Shown piece by piece: positions 1 through 10,757 of a stretch of 64,000 bases of DNA. The notes below the pieces were generated by a model. The model was not told where the DNA came from. It did not search any database and saw only the letters and a program-made list of their open reading frames with translations. The stretch spans positions 62,001-126,000 of the forward strand of contig NZ_PEOG01000006.1 in NCBI RefSeq assembly GCF_002761755.1. Reading direction: 5' to 3'. This DNA comes from Roseateles chitinivorans. GTDB taxonomy: Bacteria > Pseudomonadota > Gammaproteobacteria > Burkholderiales > Burkholderiaceae_C. Position numbers and translations under genes: made by a program. The first letter of the stretch is position 1. Every line of letters begins with the position of its first letter.

Positions 1-50
1 AAGAGGATGGAGAGCTCAGGGGTGGACATGGGGCGGGATTGTCGCGCGCG

Positions 51-446
51 TCAACGCCCCTCCCCGCCACGGACGACCGCAATCGCCTCGATCTCGATCA
101 TCGCCTCGGGCGTGTAGAGGGCCTTGATCTCCGCGATCGTGTCCGCGGGGTACGGCGCCGAGAAGAACTCGCGACGCAGCGCCACGACGTCCTCGAAGTG
201 CGCCATGTCGGTGACGAAGATGGTGACCTTGGCGACGTCCTTCAGGCTGGCGCCGCCGGCCTCCAGCGCGCGGCGCAGATTCGCGAAGGCCTGACGGCCC
301 TGGGCGAGGAAACCGCCCGACACGATCCGGCCATCCTCGCCGGCACCAGCCTGACCCGAGATGAACAGCCACCCGCCCGCCTTGATGCCTTGCGACAGCA
401 GATAGGGTTCGTAGGGATCGGGATGGGTGATGACACGTTCCAGCAT
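51..446 (-). CDS. RidA family protein (enamine/imine deaminase-like)
   Basis: A 131-residue protein of the RidA/YjgF/UK114 family, which forms trimers and commonly hydrolyses reactive enamine/imine intermediates from PLP enzymes. Seen: the family core with LFISGQAG near residue 30, FANLRRALEAGGASLKDVAKVTIFVTD in mid-protein, and an acidic C-terminal IEIEAIAV. The start is the ATG ending at 446, which has AAAGGAA a few bases upstream; a longer reading from 485 lacks such a site. It is divergent from a LysR gene with 135 bp between, so that regulator may control it (inference). The exact substrate, or a degradative-pathway role as some RidA paralogues have, cannot be told. Confidence 0.88.
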   Translation of the reverse strand: MLERVITHPDPYEPYLLSQGIKAGGWLFISGQAGAGEDGRIVSGGFLAQGRQAFANLRRALEAGGASLKDVAKVTIFVTDMAHFEDVVALRREFFSAPYPADTIAEIKALYTPEAMIEIEAIAVVRGGEGR

Positions 447-549
447 GGCTGCATTCCTTTCATTCGTTGAAGACGGGTTGATCACCGTCCATGGCGACCA
501 CGATAGGGATGCAGAAGCAGCGCGACAAAGGTTGGTTTGTCAGCCGTAA

Positions 550-566
550 GATGAGTCAATCTCATC
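550..566. promoter_or_regulatory. Candidate LysR-type operator (GATGAG-N5-CTCATC)
   Basis: A perfect 6-bp inverted repeat, GATGAG and CTCATC, is separated by TCAAT and contains a T-N11-A pattern (552 to 564), typical of LysR-family boxes. It lies between the divergent ridA-like and lysR genes and only 15 bp from the lysR start codon, which suits autorepression. Binding is inferred from position and symmetry. Confidence 0.45.
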
Positions 567-581
567 AATGGACGGCCTTGG

Positions 582-1475
582 ATGGATCGCCGATTGCTTC
601 CGCTGTCCGCGCTGCGCGCCTTCGAGGCGGCGGCGCGCCTGGGCAGCTTCAAGGCCGCGGCGAACGAGCTGGGCGTCACGCCGACGGCCATCAGCCACCA
701 GATCCGCGGGCTGGAAGCAGCGAGCGGGGTCGCGCTCTTCGAGCGCCAGGTCCGCCGCGTGACGCTGACCGACGCGGGCGTGCAGCTCTATCCGGTACTG
801 CGCGACGGCTTCGACGCCTTCCAGGTGGCGCTGGAGCGATTGACCCAGCCGCGCCGGCGGCCGCAGGTGGTGATCTCGGCGACGAATGCCTTCACGGTGA
901 AATGGCTGGTGCCGCGGATGTCGGACTTCCGCGCGCGGCATCCCGGCATTGACCTGCAACTGCAGGCGTCCGACGAGGTGGTCGACCTGCGCTCCCGCGG
1001 GGTGGACGTCGCGATCCGCTACGGACGCGGCCCCTACCCCGGCCTGGTGACGCAGCCGCTGTTCACCGACCACTTCGCGCCGGTGGCGAATCCGCGTCTG
1101 GGGGTGAGATCGATCGAGGATCTGGCCCGGGTGCCGCTGATCTGCTTCGACTGGAAACGCGTGCAGCCAGAGAACCCCACCTGGGAGCGGTGGTTCGCGA
1201 CGGCCGGTGTGCAAGACCTGTCCCCGGCCGGGCAACTGCGCTTCTCCGACGAGGGGCATGCGATCCAGGCGGCGGTCGCGGGACAAGGCATCGCGCTGCT
1301 CAGCCAGGCGCTGATCGCCGAGGAACTGGCGGCCGGCCACCTGGTGCGGCCCTTCGGCCCGGTGATCGACGGCCACACATATCACGTGGCCGTGAGCGCG
1401 GATCGCGCTCCGTCAACGAGCGCGCAGGCGGCGATCGACTGGCTGCGCGGTCAGGCTCAGGGGAAGTCTGGGTAG
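582..1475 (+). CDS. LysR family transcriptional regulator (GcvA-like)
   Basis: A 297-residue LysR-type regulator. The N-terminal winged helix-turn-helix spans about residues 5-64 (LSALRAFEAAARLGSFKAAA, then TPTAISHQIRGLE), followed by a linker and a periplasmic-binding-like effector domain (about 93-295) with VDVAIRYGRGPYPG, a motif shared with the GcvA/AmpR group. The ATG at 582 begins MDRRLLPLSALRAFE, the usual GcvA-type start. It is divergent from the RidA-family gene, with a palindromic candidate operator just upstream. The effector is unknown; control of the ridA-like neighbour is an inference from gene order. Confidence 0.9.
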   Translation: MDRRLLPLSALRAFEAAARLGSFKAAANELGVTPTAISHQIRGLEAASGVALFERQVRRVTLTDAGVQLYPVLRDGFDAFQVALERLTQPRRRPQVVISATNAFTVKWLVPRMSDFRARHPGIDLQLQASDEVVDLRSRGVDVAIRYGRGPYPGLVTQPLFTDHFAPVANPRLGVRSIEDLARVPLICFDWKRVQPENPTWERWFATAGVQDLSPAGQLRFSDEGHAIQAAVAGQGIALLSQALIAEELAAGHLVRPFGPVIDGHTYHVAVSADRAPSTSAQAAIDWLRGQAQGKSG

Positions 1476-1578
1476 GCGGAGCGCCCGGCGATGTGGTCCG
1501 ATGGCTCGAGCCACATTCCCCTCGGAAGTTCCGGGACCGGGATTTGCTCCACGACAGCCTCACACCAGGGAGTCCTTC

Positions 1579-1743
1579 ATGAGCCTCACGCAAATCGAAA
1601 CCATCCGTGCCGCGCGCCTGCAACTGATCGACCTCGGCGACGAGAAGACAGCGAAGCTGCTCGAATGGGCGCTGGAGACCGACAAGGCGCCGTCGACCGC
1701 GTCTTCGACGACGGACAAGCGCGACGCCCCACCGGCTCGCTGA
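1579..1743 (+). CDS. Small hypothetical protein (54 aa)
   Basis: A short reading frame starting MSLTQIETIRAARLQLIDLG, preceded by CAGGGAG about 8 bases before the ATG. The first 35 residues look like a compact amphipathic helical segment (alternating Leu/Ile/Ala with Arg, Asp and Lys); the last 20 are Ser/Thr/Ala/Pro-rich and probably disordered. I do not recognise a family. It lies alone between the LysR gene and the binding-protein gene. The ribosome site and helical composition favour a real gene, but its length leaves doubt. Confidence 0.5.
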   Translation: MSLTQIETIRAARLQLIDLGDEKTAKLLEWALETDKAPSTASSTTDKRDAPPAR

Positions 1744-1869
1744 CGGACGCGTCCATCGGACGATCCGGGCTGTCGCGAGTAACGATCCTCGCTTTGCTTC
1801 GTTCCGATCCCCGGGAGGGATCCCTAGGCTGCGGCGTTCACACGCTTTGCGCTCGTCGAGCCCGCCGCC

Positions 1870-2859
1870 ATGCCCCTCCCGCCCGCTCTGCCCGTTTCCG
1901 GATCCACCCGCCGCCGCTGGCTCGCGCAGGCCGCCGCCCTCACGGGCGCGGTTGCCCTGCCCGCCGCCCCTGTCCGCGCAGCCGAAGCCACGCCCTTGCG
2001 CATCGGCTATCAGAAGTCGAGCACGCTGACGCTGCTGCTCAAGTCGCGCGGGGTGCTCGAGCAGGCGCTCGCCCCGCGGCAGATCGCCGTCTCCTGGCAT
2101 GAATTCACTTCCGGCCTGCCGCTGCTGGAGGCGCTGAACATCGGCGCGCTGGACCTCAGCGCGGACGTCGCCGACGCCGTGCCGCCGTTCGCGCTGGCCG
2201 CCGGCGCCAAACTCACCTACTACGCCATCGAGACGCCGTCGCCGACCGCCCAGGCCATCGTCGTGCGCAAGGATTCGCCGATCACCAGGGTCGCGCAACT
2301 CAAGGGCAGGAAGGTCGGTTTCGCCAAGGGCGCCGGCGCGCATTACCTGCTCCTGGAAGCGCTCAGCCAAGCCGGCCTCTCCATCCGCGACATCGAACCC
2401 GCCTATCTCAACCCCGCCGACGGCCGATCCGCCTTCGAGAACGGCGCGATCGCCGCGTGGGTCGTGTGGGATCCCTTCCTGGCAGCGGTGCAGCGCCAAT
2501 CCGGTGCCCGGATCCTGGTCGACGGCACCCGCATCGCGGCCTACCGGCGCTTCTACCTCGCGGCCACGCCCTTCGCGCAGCGGCATCCGGAGGTGCTGCA
2601 GCGGGTCTACGAGGAACTCCAGCGCGCCGGCGAATGGGTCAAGAAGAACCCCGCCGCCGCAGCCGACTGGCACGCGCCGGCGCTCGGCCTGGACGCCGCG
2701 ATCGTCGCCGCCGCCAACGAGCGCCGCAGCTATGCGGTGCGCCCCGTCGACACCGAGTCGCTCGCCGAGCAGCAGCGCATCGCCGACGCCTTCAGCGGCG
2801 CGCAGATCCTGCCTCGCCGCGTCGCCATCCAGGAATCACCGGTCTGGCGCCCGGCCTGA
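1870..2859 (+). CDS. Aliphatic sulfonate-type ABC transporter substrate-binding protein (SsuA-like)
   Basis: A 329-residue periplasmic binding protein. The N-terminus STRRRWLAQAAALTGAVALP, ending near AEA at about residue 40, is a signal peptide with a twin-Arg-like pair. The mature part has LRIGYQKSSTLTLLLKSRG, typical of the SsuA/TauA/NMT1 fold, then VVRKDSPI, LKGRKVGFAKGAGAHYLL and AAWVVWDPFLAA. Family members bind alkanesulfonates, taurine or related sulfur compounds for an ABC importer. No permease or ATPase gene is adjacent; the next gene, 32 bp downstream on the same strand, is a multidomain rhodanese, which supports a sulfur-related role. The precise ligand is not predictable. Confidence 0.85.
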   Translation: MPLPPALPVSGSTRRRWLAQAAALTGAVALPAAPVRAAEATPLRIGYQKSSTLTLLLKSRGVLEQALAPRQIAVSWHEFTSGLPLLEALNIGALDLSADVADAVPPFALAAGAKLTYYAIETPSPTAQAIVVRKDSPITRVAQLKGRKVGFAKGAGAHYLLLEALSQAGLSIRDIEPAYLNPADGRSAFENGAIAAWVVWDPFLAAVQRQSGARILVDGTRIAAYRRFYLAATPFAQRHPEVLQRVYEELQRAGEWVKKNPAAAADWHAPALGLDAAIVAAANERRSYAVRPVDTESLAEQQRIADAFSGAQILPRRVAIQESPVWRPA

Positions 2860-2891
2860 CCCTTCCGACCGACCGCCAGGAGCCCGTTGCC

Positions 2892-4619
2892 ATGTCCGTC
2901 CTGCATCCCGCCGACTCGATCGCCACGACCGCTTCGGCCGCTTCGGCCGCTTCTACCGCCTCGTCGCCCACGCTGGCCCGACCACCCCAAGCGCCCCGCC
3001 ATCCGGCGCCACTGCCGACTCGCACCGTCACCGACGTCCGCGCCGCGCTGTTCGCGCGGGTGGAGATCGCGCTGCTCGACGTTCGCGAGGAAGCCGCCTA
3101 TGCCGAGGCCCATCCCCTGTGGGCCGCCAACCTCGCCGCCTCGCGGCTGGAACTCGATGCCTGGGGACGCCTGCCGCGGCGCGACGTCCCCATCGTCGTC
3201 TACGACAACGGCGAGGGCGTGGCCGCGCCGTCTGCGCGCAAGCTGCAGGCGCTGGGCTACACCGACGTCGCGCTGCTCGACGGCGGACTGGCCGCGTGGC
3301 GCGACGCCGGCCTGGAGCTCTTCCGCGACGTCAACGTGCCGAGCAAGGCCTTCGGCGAGCTGGTCGAGGCCCGACGCCACACGCCGTCGCTTCCGGCCGA
3401 GGAGCTTCAGCGTCGCCTCGCGCGCGGCGACCGGCTCGTCCTGCTCGACGCTCGGCGCTTCGACGAGTACCGCACCATGAGCCTGCCCGGCTCGATCAGC
3501 GTGCCCGGCGGCGAATTGGTGCGCCGTGCCCGTGACCTCGCGCCGGACCCGACGACGACCATCGTCGTCCACTGCGCGGGGCGTACCCGCAGCCTGATCG
3601 GCGCGCAGTCGCTGATCGACGCCGGCCTGCCCAATCCCGTCGTCGCGCTGCGCAATGGCACGATCGGCTGGACGCTCGCCGGCCTGGCGCTCGCTCAGGG
3701 CCAGGGGCGCTCGCACGAGGACGTGCCGCTCGGCGACCTGGACGCGGCGCGCGAGGGCGCCACGGCGCTGGCCCGCCGCGCGCATGCGCAGCGCATCGAT
3801 GCGCGCGTGCTCGCCGAGTGGCTGGCCGATCCGCGCCGCTCCACTTACCGCTTCGACGTCCGCGGCGCCGACGAGTACGCGCGCGGCCACCGGCCGGGCT
3901 TCCGGCACGCGCCCGGCGGCCAGTTGGTCCAGGAAACCGACCACCATGTGCCGGTGCGCGGCGCGCGCATCGTGCTGAGCGACGACGACGGCATCCGGGC
4001 CTCGATGGCGGCGGCCTGGCTGGCGCAGATGGGCTGGGAGGTGGCGGTGCTGCCGCCGGATCCGGCGGCGCATACCGAGACCGGTCCTGACCTGCCGCCG
4101 CAGCCGCTCTCCCCCACCGTGGCGACGGTGACGCCCGCCGAGCTGGCCCGCTGGCGCGCCGAGGACGCGGATCGCGAGCATCCGAAGACGGTGGTGGTCG
4201 ATGTCGCGCCGAGCATCACCTACATCGTCCGGCACATCCCGGGCGCCTGGTGGAGCCCGCGGGCACGGTTGGCGGAGGCGTTGCGCACCGTCATTCCGCC
4301 GGCGCGCCGTGTCGTGCTGACCGGCAACCTGGGGGTGCTGCCGCGCTTCGTGGCGGCCGACCTGGCGGCGGAACTGGCGGCCGAGGGTCGCGAGCTGCTG
4401 GTCCTGGAGGGTGGAACGACCGCCTGGTATGACGCCGGCCTGCCGATCGAGTCAGCGAATCCGCGTCTGGCCTTCCCTCGAGACGACCGCTACCGCCGTC
4501 CCTACGAGGGCACCAACCATCCGCGCGACGCGATGCAGGCCTACCTGGACTGGGAGTACGGCCTCGTCGCGCAACTGGACCGCGACGGCACGCACTTCTT
4601 CCGCGTCATCGAAGGCTGA
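2892..4619 (+). CDS. Four-domain rhodanese-related sulfurtransferase
   Basis: A 575-residue protein of four tandem rhodanese-like domains after an Ala/Ser/Pro-rich stretch of about 45 residues (approximate spans 45-145, 160-275, 295-395, 415-535). Only domain 2 keeps the catalytic cysteine (Cys228, in HCAGRTRS); the matching loops of domains 1, 3 and 4 read YDNGEG, SDDDG and TGNLG. Rhodaneses carry sulfane sulfur on this cysteine and pass it to thiols or cyanide; inactive domains often serve in structure or binding. The ATG at 2892 is chosen because everything upstream in frame overlaps the binding-protein gene. It is 32 bp behind that gene, so co-transcription is likely. The physiological sulfur donor and acceptor are unknown. 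Confidence 0.85.
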   Translation: MSVLHPADSIATTASAASAASTASSPTLARPPQAPRHPAPLPTRTVTDVRAALFARVEIALLDVREEAAYAEAHPLWAANLAASRLELDAWGRLPRRDVPIVVYDNGEGVAAPSARKLQALGYTDVALLDGGLAAWRDAGLELFRDVNVPSKAFGELVEARRHTPSLPAEELQRRLARGDRLVLLDARRFDEYRTMSLPGSISVPGGELVRRARDLAPDPTTTIVVHCAGRTRSLIGAQSLIDAGLPNPVVALRNGTIGWTLAGLALAQGQGRSHEDVPLGDLDAAREGATALARRAHAQRIDARVLAEWLADPRRSTYRFDVRGADEYARGHRPGFRHAPGGQLVQETDHHVPVRGARIVLSDDDGIRASMAAAWLAQMGWEVAVLPPDPAAHTETGPDLPPQPLSPTVATVTPAELARWRAEDADREHPKTVVVDVAPSITYIVRHIPGAWWSPRARLAEALRTVIPPARRVVLTGNLGVLPRFVAADLAAELAAEGRELLVLEGGTTAWYDAGLPIESANPRLAFPRDDRYRRPYEGTNHPRDAMQAYLDWEYGLVAQLDRDGTHFFRVIEG

Positions 4620-4859
4620 CCAACGCCCAGCCCCACACCGCCCTCAGCGTCAGGCCCGCGGACAGCGAGTGCCGATGGGGCCGGAAGGCTGCTGGGGGTT
4701 CCCGGACGGGATGCCCCCTGCTGCCTGGAGCGCCCGCGCTCGCCGCCTCGCAGTCGAGCGCCTCCCGTTCCTCGAAGACCTCTCGTTCCTCGAGGGCCCT
4801 CCCGTTCCAAGCGACCGACGACGCCCCGTCTGCGCCCAGCGCTCCGCGCCCCCGCCCGA

Positions 4860-7025
<2,166 letters not shown>

Positions 7026-7059
7026 CAGGGTTTCCCAGGGGCAACGCATGTTCCCTGCC

Positions 7060-7065
7060 TACAAT
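7060..7065 (+). promoter_or_regulatory. Possible -10 element of the aminotransferase gene
   Basis: TACAAT lies in the uvrB/aminotransferase divergent spacer, about 125 bases before the aminotransferase start. No convincing -35 box was found, so this is weak. Confidence 0.25.
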
Positions 7066-7191
7066 CGGCGGGCTTCGCTGGGCGCTCAGGAGGCGCCTCG
7101 GGCGTCAGGACGCGACAGCGTAGCGCAGCCGGGCGGGTTTCTCCCGTCGCGCCCTTCCCGCTCTTGCCAACGCACTGTCAGGAAAGCCTCC

Positions 7192-8394
7192 ATGTCCCTG
7201 TTCGCCGCCGTCGCCATGGCCCCCCGCGACCCCATCCTGGGTCTGAACGAGCAATTCAACGCCGACCCGAACCCCAGCAAGGTCAACCTGGGCGTCGGTG
7301 TCTATTACGACGACAACGGCAAGCTGCCGCTGCTGGCCTGCGTGGCCGCGGCGGAAGCGCAGATGCAGGCCGCCCCCAAGCCGCGCGGCTACCTGCCCAT
7401 CGACGGCATCGCCGCCTATGACAGCGCGGTGCAGGGCCTGGTCTTCGGCGCCGACAGCGAGGTCCTCAAGGCCAAGCGCGTCGCCACGGTGCAAGCCCTG
7501 GGCGGCACCGGCGGCCTGAAGATCGGCGCCGACTTCCTCAAGCGCCTGAACCCCGGCGCGACGGTGCTGATCTCCGATCCGTCCTGGGAAAACCATCGCG
7601 CGCTGTTCACCAACGCCGGCTTCCCGGTCGAGACCTACCCCTACTACGACGCCGCCAACCGCGGCATCCACTTCGACGGCATGCTGGGCGCGCTGAACGC
7701 CGCGGCCGCCGGCACCGTCGTCGTGCTGCACGCCTGCTGCCACAACCCGACCGGCTACGACCTGACGCCCGCCCAGTGGGCGCAGGTGGTCGAGGTGGTC
7801 AAGGCCAAGGGCCTGGTCGCCTTCCTCGACATGGCCTACCAGGGCTTCGGCGAGGGCATCGCCGAGGACGGCGCGGTCATCCAGCAGTTCCTGGCCGCCG
7901 GCCTGGACTTCTTCGTCTCGACCAGCTTCTCCAAGAGCTTCTCGCTCTATGGCGAGCGCGTCGGCGCGCTGAGCGTCGTTTGCGCCTCGGCCGAGGAAGC
8001 GACCAAGGTCCTGAGCCAGCTCAAGATCGTGATCCGCACCAACTACTCCAATCCGCCGACGCACGGCGCGCAGGTCGTCGCCACCGTGCTCTCCACCCCG
8101 GCGCTGCGCGCCCAGTGGGAAGAGGAACTGGCCGGCATGCGGGTGCGGATCAAGCAGATGCGCGAGGCGCTGGTGGCCGAACTCAAGGCCGCAGGCATCA
8201 CCGACGACCTCAGCTACGTCATCCGCCAGAAGGGCATGTTCAGCTACAGCGGCCTGTCGGCCGAGCAGATGCAGCGCCTGCGCACCGAGTTCGGCGTCTA
8301 CGGCGTCGATTCCGGCCGCATCTGCGTGGCGGCGCTCAACAGCAAGAACCTCAAGCCGGTCGCCGCCGCGATCGCCGCGGTCAAGCGGGGCTGA
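7192..8394 (+). CDS. tyrB: Aromatic amino acid / aspartate aminotransferase
   Basis: A 400-residue class I PLP aminotransferase of the AspC/TyrB subgroup. Seen: start MSLFAAVAMAPRDPILGLNE, the substrate-entry segment VNLGVGVYYDDNGKLP, HACCHNPTGYDLT (cofactor-contacting Asn), and STSFSKSFSLYGERVG with Lys248 as the PLP Schiff-base residue. It transfers amino groups between aspartate, phenylalanine or tyrosine and 2-oxoglutarate in the cytosol. The ATG at 7192 has AGGAAAG upstream; the longer in-frame reading overlaps the uvrB promoter region. Whether aspartate or aromatic substrates dominate cannot be decided from sequence alone, so the symbol is a best guess. Confidence 0.9.
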   Translation: MSLFAAVAMAPRDPILGLNEQFNADPNPSKVNLGVGVYYDDNGKLPLLACVAAAEAQMQAAPKPRGYLPIDGIAAYDSAVQGLVFGADSEVLKAKRVATVQALGGTGGLKIGADFLKRLNPGATVLISDPSWENHRALFTNAGFPVETYPYYDAANRGIHFDGMLGALNAAAAGTVVVLHACCHNPTGYDLTPAQWAQVVEVVKAKGLVAFLDMAYQGFGEGIAEDGAVIQQFLAAGLDFFVSTSFSKSFSLYGERVGALSVVCASAEEATKVLSQLKIVIRTNYSNPPTHGAQVVATVLSTPALRAQWEEELAGMRVRIKQMREALVAELKAAGITDDLSYVIRQKGMFSYSGLSAEQMQRLRTEFGVYGVDSGRICVAALNSKNLKPVAAAIAAVKRG

Positions 8395-8460
8395 TCGCCG
8401 GCGGATCTCCGCTTCGGCACCACATTTCGATGCGCTGATCGCACGATCGGCCATCGAACC

Positions 8461-8494
8461 CAGGGTCGGTTCCGCCGCAAGCGGACCGGCCCTG
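8461..8494. terminator. Stem-loop after the aminotransferase gene
   Basis: CAGGGTCGGTTCCGC pairs with GCGGACCGGCCCTG around a CGCAA loop, with one bulge and one wobble pair. It lies about 65 bases past the aminotransferase stop. There is no U-run, so it may be a weak terminator or an mRNA 3'-end structure. Confidence 0.35.
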
Positions 8495-8647
8495 CGCATT
8501 TATGGCGAAATCCGCCGGTTCGAAGTCCCTGCCGCGACGCCAGACGGCACGCCGGCGACACACACTTCCGATGGCCGGGACCTAGAATTGCTGCATTGCA
8601 CAACGGGTGCCAGCTTTCGCCTCACTCCCCCTCGAGAGGTCCGCCAG

Positions 8648-9964
8648 ATGCTCTACCAGCTTTATGAAACCCAGCGCGCGCTGCTGAGCCCGTTCTCCGA
8701 ATTCGCCAGCGCCACCGCCAAGCTCTACAGCCATCCGCTGTCGCCGTTCGCGCACACGCCGCTGTCGCACCGGATGTCGGCCGGCCTGGACCTGATGCAC
8801 CGGCTGGCCAAGGAGTACGAGAAGCCGGAGTTCGAGATCACCAGCGTGGAAGTCGACGGCATCGACGTCGCGGTGCAGGAGCTGGTGGCGCTGGAGAAGC
8901 CCTTCTGCCGCCTGCTGCGCTTCAAGCGCTACACCGACGACCCGGCCGTGCTGGCCAAGATGAAGGCCCAGCCGACGGTGCTGGTCGTGGCGCCGCTGTC
9001 GGGCCACCACAGCACCCTGCTGCGCGACACCGTCAAGCAGCTGCTCAAGGACCACAAGGTCTACATCACCGACTGGACCGACGCCCGCATGGTGCCGATG
9101 GAGGCGGGTCCCTTCCACCTGGACGACTACATCTACTACGTCCAGGACTTCATCCGCCATGTCGGCCAGGACTGCCATGTGATCTCCGTCTGCCAGCCCA
9201 CGGTGCCGGTGCTGGCGGCGATCTCGCTGATGGCGTCCAAGGGCGAGGTCACGCCGCGGTCGATGACGATGATGGGCGGCCCGATCGACGCCCGCAGGAG
9301 TCCGACCGCGGTCAACAACCTGGCGATGAACAAGAGCTACAGCTGGTTCGAGAACAACGTCATCTACCGGGTGCCGACCAACTTCCCCGGCGCGGGGCGC
9401 GAGGTCTACCCGGGCTTCCTGCAGCACACCGGTTTCGTGGCGATGAATCCGGACCGTCACCTGACCTCGCACTACGACTACTTCCTCGACCTGGTCCGCG
9501 GCGACGACGACAGCGCCGAGTCCCATCGCCGCTTCTACGACGAGTACAACGCCGTGCTGGACATGCCGGCCGAGTACTACCTGGACACGATCAAGACGGT
9601 GTTCCAGGACTTCGCGCTGGTCAACGGCACCTGGGATGTCGGCGGCGACCTGGTGCGTCCGCAGGACATCACGCAGACCGCGCTGCTGACGGTGGAAGGC
9701 GAGCTGGACGACATCTCCGGCGCCGGCCAGACCAAGGCGGCGCATGAGCTGTGCAGCGGCATCGACGCCAGCAACCAGTTCCACTACGACGCGATCGGCG
9801 CCGGTCACTACGGCATCTTCTCTGGCCGCCGCTGGCGCGAGAAGGTGTACCCGGTGATCCGCGACTTCATTGCCAAGTACGATGCGGCCCCGTTGCACCA
9901 GCCCGCCGCGGCCAGGCGCGTCGCCCGACCGGCGGCGCGCCGGTCGCGCAAGCCGACCGAGTGA
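8648..9964 (+). CDS. phaZ: Intracellular polyhydroxyalkanoate (PHB) depolymerase
   Basis: A 438-residue protein of the intracellular short-chain PHA depolymerase family (PhaZ1 of Ralstonia type), which degrades stored amorphous PHB granules. Seen: start [16 protein letters not shown], a family hallmark, and [11 protein letters not shown] with Cys182 in the nucleophile position, where this family uses Cys rather than the lipase Ser. Later come Asp and His regions ([33 protein letters not shown]) completing the triad. The C-terminus is Arg/Ala-rich. The start is fixed by GAGAGG upstream of the ATG at 8648. The next gene overlaps its stop codon by 4 bp. No PHA synthase gene lies nearby. Confidence 0.93.
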   Translation: MLYQLYETQRALLSPFSEFASATAKLYSHPLSPFAHTPLSHRMSAGLDLMHRLAKEYEKPEFEITSVEVDGIDVAVQELVALEKPFCRLLRFKRYTDDPAVLAKMKAQPTVLVVAPLSGHHSTLLRDTVKQLLKDHKVYITDWTDARMVPMEAGPFHLDDYIYYVQDFIRHVGQDCHVISVCQPTVPVLAAISLMASKGEVTPRSMTMMGGPIDARRSPTAVNNLAMNKSYSWFENNVIYRVPTNFPGAGREVYPGFLQHTGFVAMNPDRHLTSHYDYFLDLVRGDDDSAESHRRFYDEYNAVLDMPAEYYLDTIKTVFQDFALVNGTWDVGGDLVRPQDITQTALLTVEGELDDISGAGQTKAAHELCSGIDASNQFHYDAIGAGHYGIFSGRRWREKVYPVIRDFIAKYDAAPLHQPAAARRVARPAARRSRKPTE

Positions 9965-10692
9965 TCCCCGCCGCGCCCGCTTCCCCCACCTCCGCTGACC
10001 CGACCGCCACGCCGTCCGCCGGCGTGGCGGATGCCGCGTTCGACGCGCTCGTCGAACGCCTGAACCAGGCGTTGCCGCAGACGCAGTGCACGCGCTGCGG
10101 ATATCCCGATTGCCATTCCTACGCGCATGCGATCGCGCGCGGCGAGGCCGCCATCAACCAATGCCCGCCCGGCGGAGCCGAGGGCATCGCGCGACTGGCC
10201 GCCCTCACCGGCCGCGAGCTGCTGCCCCTCAACCCGGAGCATGGCCTGGAGGGCCCGCGCCGGCTCGCGGTCATCGACGAGGACTGGTGCATCGGCTGCA
10301 CGCTCTGCATCAAGGCCTGTCCGGTCGACGCGATCGTGGGCAGCAACAAGCTGATGCATCACGTCATCGACGCGGACTGCACCGGCTGCGAACTCTGCAT
10401 CCCGGTCTGCCCGGTGGACTGCATCTCGCTGGCCGACGTCACGCCCGGACGCAGCGGCTGGTCTGCCTGGAGCCCGGCGCAGGCCGAGCGCGCCCGCGAG
10501 CGCTACCGCTGGCATGAGATCCGCGTCGAGCGCGATCGCCGCGAACACGACGACCGCCTGGAGGCGAAGGCGCGCCGCAAGCTCGACCACCTCGAGACCG
10601 AAACCCGGCTCACCGACACGGCCCAGATCGATCGCAAGCGCGCCGTCATCGAAGCCGCGCTCGCGCGCGCCCGGGCCAAGCGCGGCGTCTGA
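9961..10692 (+). CDS. rsxB: RnfB/RsxB-type ferredoxin, short form
   Basis: A 243-residue iron-sulfur protein. Seen: an RnfB-type cluster motif with Cys43, 46, 51 and 68 (CTRCGYPDC then QCPPGG), and two classical 4Fe-4S motifs at Cys110/113/116/120 and Cys140/143/146/150. The last 80 residues are charged helix. Full RnfB proteins start with a membrane helix; this one has a Pro/Ala-rich stretch instead and is probably soluble. The GTG start at 9961 overlaps the phaZ stop (GTGA), suggesting translational coupling. nth follows 65 bp later, an order common in betaproteobacteria. No other rnf/rsx subunits are present, so its electron partners are unknown. Confidence 0.88.
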   Translation: MIPAAPASPTSADPTATPSAGVADAAFDALVERLNQALPQTQCTRCGYPDCHSYAHAIARGEAAINQCPPGGAEGIARLAALTGRELLPLNPEHGLEGPRRLAVIDEDWCIGCTLCIKACPVDAIVGSNKLMHHVIDADCTGCELCIPVCPVDCISLADVTPGRSGWSAWSPAQAERARERYRWHEIRVERDRREHDDRLEAKARRKLDHLETETRLTDTAQIDRKRAVIEAALARARAKRGV

Positions 10693-10757
10693 GCCACACG
10701 CCTCGTCCCCTCTCCGTCCGACCCCGCCCGCGCTGACCGCTCGCATGACCGATCGCC

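Noticed and set aside
2457..2891. Extended N-terminus for the rhodanese protein
   Set aside because: This part is the binding-protein gene read in another frame, Arg-rich and without motifs; the ATG at 2892 is the natural start.
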